From assembly GCA_910577885.1 (NCBI GenBank), contig CAJTNK010000063.1, forward strand, positions 1,217-10,853: a DNA stretch of 9,637 bases, written 5' to 3'. The position numbers and the translations under genes were made by a program. How positions within the stretch are numbered: position 1 is the first letter of the stretch; each line of letters opens with the position of its first letter. Below the pieces are notes generated by a model. The model searched no databases and was not told where the DNA came from. It saw only the letters and a program-made list of their open reading frames with translations. Origin of the DNA: an uncultured Rikenella sp. Its GTDB lineage: Bacteria > Bacteroidota > Bacteroidia > Bacteroidales > Rikenellaceae. Shown here in pieces: positions 5,884-9,637 of this stretch.

Positions 5884-6160
5884 GGAGGGTACTGTACTTT
5901 CTGTGAACAGAAAGTACCAAAGAAACTTTAGCAAAGTGCTTCGCACTTTTAAGCCATCCGGGGCACAAGGTTCTCCGCTCGTTCGTGGGCCGGGAGCAGT
6001 GGGGCGCGCTATAAGTTTAAGCTCGCATGAAGCGCGCCCCACTGCCCCGACCCACAGTCGGCAGACACTGTACCGAGATAGAGTTAGGATGCGCAAGCAT
6101 CCTCGGAAGTCTTTTTGGTTCTTTTTCTTCAGAAAAAGAACAGTTCCATACAGTAGCCCA
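5884..6160 (+). repeat. Structured intergenic repeat copy R3 (complete, diverged)
   Basis: Complete copy of about 270 bases, in R1 orientation. The left terminal hairpin has arms GTACTTTCTG (5894-5903) and CAGAAAGTAC (5908-5917) with loop TGAA. The right has GTTCTTTTTC (6118-6127) and GAAAAAGAAC (6132-6141) with loop TTCA. Short hairpins are AAAGTGC/GCACTTT (5933-5949) and AGGATGC/GCATCCT (6086-6103). The central hairpin is at 5985-6055. The stretches between these parts do not align with R1 and R2, but part order, spacers (CAAAGAAACTTT and AAGTCTTTTTGG) and loops are kept. Its left hairpin lies 75 bases after the der stop and its right boundary about 55 bases before the GH2 start. Confidence 0.82.
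5985..6055 (+). other. Central long hairpin of R3
   Basis: A perfect 15-bp stem, GCAGTGGGGCGCGCT (5996-6010) with AGCGCGCCCCACTGC (6031-6045), extends outward to 5985-6055 through GTGGG/CCCAC with minor mismatches. The loop, ATAAGTTTAAGCTCGCATGA, shares TTTnAGCTCGCAT with R1. This is the most regular of the three central stems. Confidence 0.8.
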
Positions 6161-6214
6161 AAAGCAGGATTGTCCATAAACCAAACATGTAAAACCGAAC
6201 TTATTAAATCGAAT

Positions 6215-9200
6215 ATGAAACTGAGAATCAGACCGATTGCCGCCCTTTTGCTGGTTTGCGGCGGGTTGTGCGCCGGAGCGCACGGACAGGTGCCGCCGAC
6301 CGAGTGGCAGTTCGGGCAGGCCGCCGAGGAACGGAACGGCGAGGCCGGAGCGACGGCGAACAGCCTGCCGGAGTGGCAAAATCCGGAGATTGCACAGGTG
6401 GGGCGGGAACGGCCGCGGGCTTTTTTCATGTCCTACGAGAACCGGAATGTGGCAGTGGTCAATGACTACGCGACTTCGGAGTACTATATCTCGCTCAACA
6501 AGCCGTGGAAGTTCAAGTGGCTGGCCGACCATCGGGAGCGACCGGCGGATTTCTACCGTCCGGAGTTCGACGTCTCGGACTGGGACAGTCTGAACGTACC
6601 GGCCACATGGGAGGTCAATGGGTACGGGGACGCCATTTACACCAACCAGCCGTACGAGTTCGCACCGCACAAGCCGCAGCCGCCGAAGTTGCCGGAGGCC
6701 AATGAAGTGGGCCTGTATCGGACCACGTTCGAAGCACCGCTTTGGATGAAAGACCGGGATGTCTACCTGCATATCGGCGGGGCGAAGTCGGGCGTTTATG
6801 TCTATTTGAATGGGCATCGCGTGGGGTACTCGGAGGACTCGAAGGATGCGGCGGAGTTCAAGCTCAACGACTATCTGACGGATGGGACCAACGTGCTGGC
6901 GCTGGAGATCTACCGGTGGAGCACCGGGTCGTACCTGGAGTGCCAGGACTTCTGGCGGCTCAGCGGGATCGAACGCGAGATGTACATCTACTCGCAGCCG
7001 AAGACCCATATCGAGGATTTTTATGTCGTTTCGACCTTGGACAGCGCCTACACGGACGGAATTCTGAACGTGGATGTGGCGATGGTCAACAACTTCGTGA
7101 GGCCGTCCGGACCGGTTCAGGTGTGGTTCGAGTTGGAGGATGCCGACGGAACGATGGTCGACTACTCGTACCAGGAGCTGGAACTCGACGGCTATGGGCG
7201 GGATACGGTGCGTTTCCGGCGCACCGCGCGGCAGAACAAAGCCGCATTCAAGAACGTAAGGCGGTGGAGCGCTGAGGATCCGTATCTCTATAACCTGGTG
7301 TTGAAAATCCGCGTGGGCGGACGATTCGTGGAGTATACCAGCGCGAAGGTCGGGTTCCGGACCAGCGAAGTCAAGGGCAACCGGTACTATGTGAACGGCC
7401 GTCCGGTCTACATCAAAGGGGTGAACTACCACGAGCATCACGAAAAGAATGGGCATGTGCTCGACGAGGAGACCATTCGCGAAGACTTCGCGCTGATGAA
7501 GGCCAACAACATCAATGCGATCCGGTTGTGCCACTACCCGCAGCAGCGTCGGTTCTACGAGCTGGCGGACGAGTACGGTTTCTACCTCTGCAACGAAGCC
7601 AACATCGAGTCGCACGGCATGGGATACGACCTGGCCCGGGGGCGGACTTTGGGGAATAATCCGACGTGGTTCGCCAAGCACATGGACCGCACGCGGAACA
7701 TGTACCACCAGACCAAAAACTTCCCGAGCGTGATGTTCTGGAGCCTGGGGAACGAGGCGGGGAACGGCTATAACTTCTACGAGACCTATCTGTGGCTCAA
7801 GGGGATGGACACCTTGAGGCCGGTGCAGTACGAGCGGGCGATCCTGGAGTGGAACACCGACATTTTCTGCCCGCAGTACCCGTCGGCGGCTACGTTCGTT
7901 CGATGGGGCGAGATGCAGACCGACCGACCGTATATCCCGTCGGAGTATGCCCATGCGATGGGGAACTCGACCGGCGGGTTCCGGGACATGTGGGAGGCGA
8001 TCTACAAATATCCGAACCTCCAGGGGGGCTTCATTTGGGACTGGGTCGACCAAGGATTGCTGGTCGAAGACTCGATCCGGGGCAACTACTGGGCCTACGG
8101 CGGCGACTTCGGCGTCAACCGGCCGTCGGACGGCAACTTCCTCTGCAACGGGCTGGTAAACCCCGACCGTACGCCTCACCCCGGGATCTCGGAGGTCCGG
8201 AAGATGTACCAATACGTTTGGTTCCGTCCGGTGGACCTCTCGAGCGGGAAATTCGAGGTCGAAAACCGGTACGACTTTACGAACCTGTCGAAATACGTGG
8301 TGCGGTACACGGTGACGGCCAACGAACGGGTGGTGCGTCAGGGGACGCTCTCGAACCTGAATCTCGAACCTGGCGAAACACGCATCGTCACGGTGCCGAT
8401 CGGAGGTTTGTCGGCACAGCCGGCAACCGAGTACTTCGTCAACTTCACCGTCGCGCTGCGGGCGGCCGACGGACCGCTCAAAGCGGGGAGCGTCGTGGCG
8501 ACCGAGCAGTTCGCCCTGGACCACCTGCGCGGTGCCAAACGGACTTACATGGCCCAAGGCAACCTCTCGATCGACAACGGAACGTCTGAAATCGGGATCC
8601 TCGGTTCGGGCTTCGGACTGACGGTGGACCGGACCACGGGTAACATCACCTCGTATCGGTTCGGGGGACAGGAGTATATCGACGGCGAGTTCGGTCTGCA
8701 ACCGAACTTCTGGCGGGCACCCACCGACAACGACTACGGCAGCAGTATGCCGCGGCGGTTGCAGGTGTGGAAAGAGGCTTCGCGGAACCTGCGGGCAGCC
8801 TCCGTCACGGCCCAAGCCGAAGCGAATACGGCTGTGGTCGAGGCGGTTTACAACCTGCCGGAAGGATGCGGGCTGACGGTGACCTACAAAATCTATCCGA
8901 CAGGGGCGATTCACGTGGGCTACGATTTCCGGGGCAATCCGGCGTCGAAGAGCCAATTGCCGCGCTTGGGGATGCGGATGCGCCTACCGGCCGATATGGC
9001 CAACCTGCAATATTTCGGCCGCGGACCGGAAGAAAACTACCAGGACCGGAATTACGGAACCAACATCGGGCTCTACCGCAGCCATGCGGGGGCTGAGAAT
9101 TTCGACTACGTGCGTCCGCAGGAGACGGGACACCACACCGACACCCGGTGGCTGGCACTCAACCGGCCGAAAGGTCCGGGCCTGCTGGTCGAAGCGGACA

Positions 9201-9547
9201 GCACCCTGGAATTCAACGCCTTGCAAAACTCGGTTGAGGATTTCGACGGCCAAGAGTCGGATCGTCCCTACCAGTGGACCAACCGCACCCCGGACGAAGA
9301 TCACTCGGATGCCGCCGGACGGAACATCAAACCCAAACAAACACACATCAACGACATCTCACCGCGCGATTTCGTCGAGCTGTGTCTGGACCACAAGATG
9401 TTGGGACTGGGCGGAGACGACAGCTGGTGGTCGCAACCCTATGCGCAATACCAGCTCCCGACCAACCGAAACTACTCCTGGGGATTCACGTTGGTGCCGA
9501 TCAAATCGGCCTCCAACGTCCAACGACTCACAGGATACAAATATTAA
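6215..9547 (+). CDS. lacZ: Secreted GH2 beta-galactosidase (LacZ type)
   Basis: A 1110-residue glycoside hydrolase of family GH2, predicted to release terminal beta-linked galactose from glycans in the periplasm or outside the cell. The chosen ATG begins a signal peptide (MKLRIRPIAALLLV, likely cleaved near AHG-Q, residues 22-25) with no proper lipobox. Domains: sugar-binding (about 65-250), Ig-like (about 268-380), TIM barrel (about 385-680), DUF4981-like (about 677-770) and C-terminal Bgal small-chain domain (about 785-1105, with WRAPTDND at 833-840). By comparison with E. coli LacZ, E514 (GNEAGNG) is the acid/base and E577 (SEYAHAMGNS) the nucleophile. E465, H467 and E514 match the magnesium site, H440 is in HYP, and Y555 matches Tyr503. 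The longer open frame back to 5903 runs through R3 and is rejected. No SusCD or regulator is in view, so the natural substrate is unknown; a related GH2 specificity is possible. Confidence 0.93.
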   Translation: MKLRIRPIAALLLVCGGLCAGAHGQVPPTEWQFGQAAEERNGEAGATANSLPEWQNPEIAQVGRERPRAFFMSYENRNVAVVNDYATSEYYISLNKPWKFKWLADHRERPADFYRPEFDVSDWDSLNVPATWEVNGYGDAIYTNQPYEFAPHKPQPPKLPEANEVGLYRTTFEAPLWMKDRDVYLHIGGAKSGVYVYLNGHRVGYSEDSKDAAEFKLNDYLTDGTNVLALEIYRWSTGSYLECQDFWRLSGIEREMYIYSQPKTHIEDFYVVSTLDSAYTDGILNVDVAMVNNFVRPSGPVQVWFELEDADGTMVDYSYQELELDGYGRDTVRFRRTARQNKAAFKNVRRWSAEDPYLYNLVLKIRVGGRFVEYTSAKVGFRTSEVKGNRYYVNGRPVYIKGVNYHEHHEKNGHVLDEETIREDFALMKANNINAIRLCHYPQQRRFYELADEYGFYLCNEANIESHGMGYDLARGRTLGNNPTWFAKHMDRTRNMYHQTKNFPSVMFWSLGNEAGNGYNFYETYLWLKGMDTLRPVQYERAILEWNTDIFCPQYPSAATFVRWGEMQTDRPYIPSEYAHAMGNSTGGFRDMWEAIYKYPNLQGGFIWDWVDQGLLVEDSIRGNYWAYGGDFGVNRPSDGNFLCNGLVNPDRTPHPGISEVRKMYQYVWFRPVDLSSGKFEVENRYDFTNLSKYVVRYTVTANERVVRQGTLSNLNLEPGETRIVTVPIGGLSAQPATEYFVNFTVALRAADGPLKAGSVVATEQFALDHLRGAKRTYMAQGNLSIDNGTSEIGILGSGFGLTVDRTTGNITSYRFGGQEYIDGEFGLQPNFWRAPTDNDYGSSMPRRLQVWKEASRNLRAASVTAQAEANTAVVEAVYNLPEGCGLTVTYKIYPTGAIHVGYDFRGNPASKSQLPRLGMRMRLPADMANLQYFGRGPEENYQDRNYGTNIGLYRSHAGAENFDYVRPQETGHHTDTRWLALNRPKGPGLLVEADSTLEFNALQNSVEDFDGQESDRPYQWTNRTPDEDHSDAAGRNIKPKQTHINDISPRDFVELCLDHKMLGLGGDDSWWSQPYAQYQLPTNRNYSWGFTLVPIKSASNVQRLTGYKY

Positions 9548-9583
9548 ATGATTCGTATTTCGTGTAACTGTTCTTTAGCAATG

Positions 9584-9637
9584 GGAGGGTACTGTTCTTT
9601 TTGTGAACAAAAAGAACCAAAAAAACTTTAGAACGCA
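9584..9637 (+). repeat. Structured intergenic repeat copy R4 (right part cut by window)
   Basis: Left end of a fourth copy, 46 bases after the beta-galactosidase stop. It has the outer motif GGAGGGTACTGT (9584-9595), the terminal hairpin arms GTTCTTTTTG (9594-9603) and CAAAAAGAAC (9608-9617) with loop TGAA, the spacer CAAAAAAACTTT, and then TAGAACGCA, which matches the start of R1 (TAGAGCGCA) with one change. This suggests R1 orientation. The rest lies outside the window. Confidence 0.75.

Noticed and set aside
5903..6214. In-frame 104-codon upstream extension of the beta-galactosidase frame
   Set aside because: It lies in R3, encodes no plausible domain, and would bury the clear signal peptide that begins at 6215.
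6215..6289. Lipoprotein signal in the beta-galactosidase N-terminus (cysteines at 15 and 19)
   Set aside because: The residues before each Cys (V and L at -1) do not fit the lipobox, which needs a small residue; a type I signal peptide fits better.
6017..8956. Long open frame of 979 codons on the minus strand, opposite the beta-galactosidase gene
   Set aside because: It mirrors the codon structure of a high-GC gene on the other strand, has no recognisable domain, is rich in R, V, P and H as antisense frames are, and runs into R3. The plus-strand GH2 protein has all its catalytic motifs.
1..9637. CRISPR array or defence island
   Set aside because: The repeats are long, diverged, hairpin-rich and spaced by whole genes in both orientations; no cas, nuclease or toxin-antitoxin gene is present.

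Overview
The window reads as an ordinary chromosomal stretch of a Bacteroidota bacterium, most likely an Alistipes-like member of the Rikenellaceae. This is inferred from the moderately high GC content, weak ribosome-binding signals, a TTTG-N19-TAnnTTTG promoter of the Bacteroidota type, the HisRS type, and a large secreted GH2 beta-galactosidase. Species identity was not tested.

Layout, left to right. A 5'-truncated intergenic repeat (R1, 1-304) leads into a compact plus-strand cluster: hisS (histidyl-tRNA synthetase), a secreted M23 peptidase with a C-terminal LysM domain, and a diacylglycerol-kinase-family lipid kinase, with gaps of only 29 and 35 bases. The next gap (3837-4489) holds a second repeat copy in inverted orientation (R2) and a probable unannotated small RNA on the minus strand with its own promoter and intrinsic terminator. 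Then come der (ribosome-assembly GTPase), a third repeat (R3), a secreted LacZ-type beta-galactosidase, and the start of a fourth repeat (R4) cut by the window end.

The protein-coding genes are unremarkable: translation (HisRS), ribosome biogenesis (Der), envelope work (M23 peptidase, lipid kinase) and glycan breakdown (GH2). The interest lies between them. Every intergenic gap longer than 35 bases carries a copy of one structured repeat family about 250-300 bases long. Each complete copy is a near-symmetrical array of hairpins: a 10-bp terminal hairpin with a TGAA loop, an A-rich or T-rich spacer, a short hairpin, a long central hairpin with a conserved loop, then the same parts in reverse. 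Stem sequences differ between copies while pairing is kept, and loop sequences are kept. No ORF inside them looks real. They resemble non-autonomous BIME/REP-like or MITE-like elements and may also act at transcript ends. I could not test whether the family is already catalogued.
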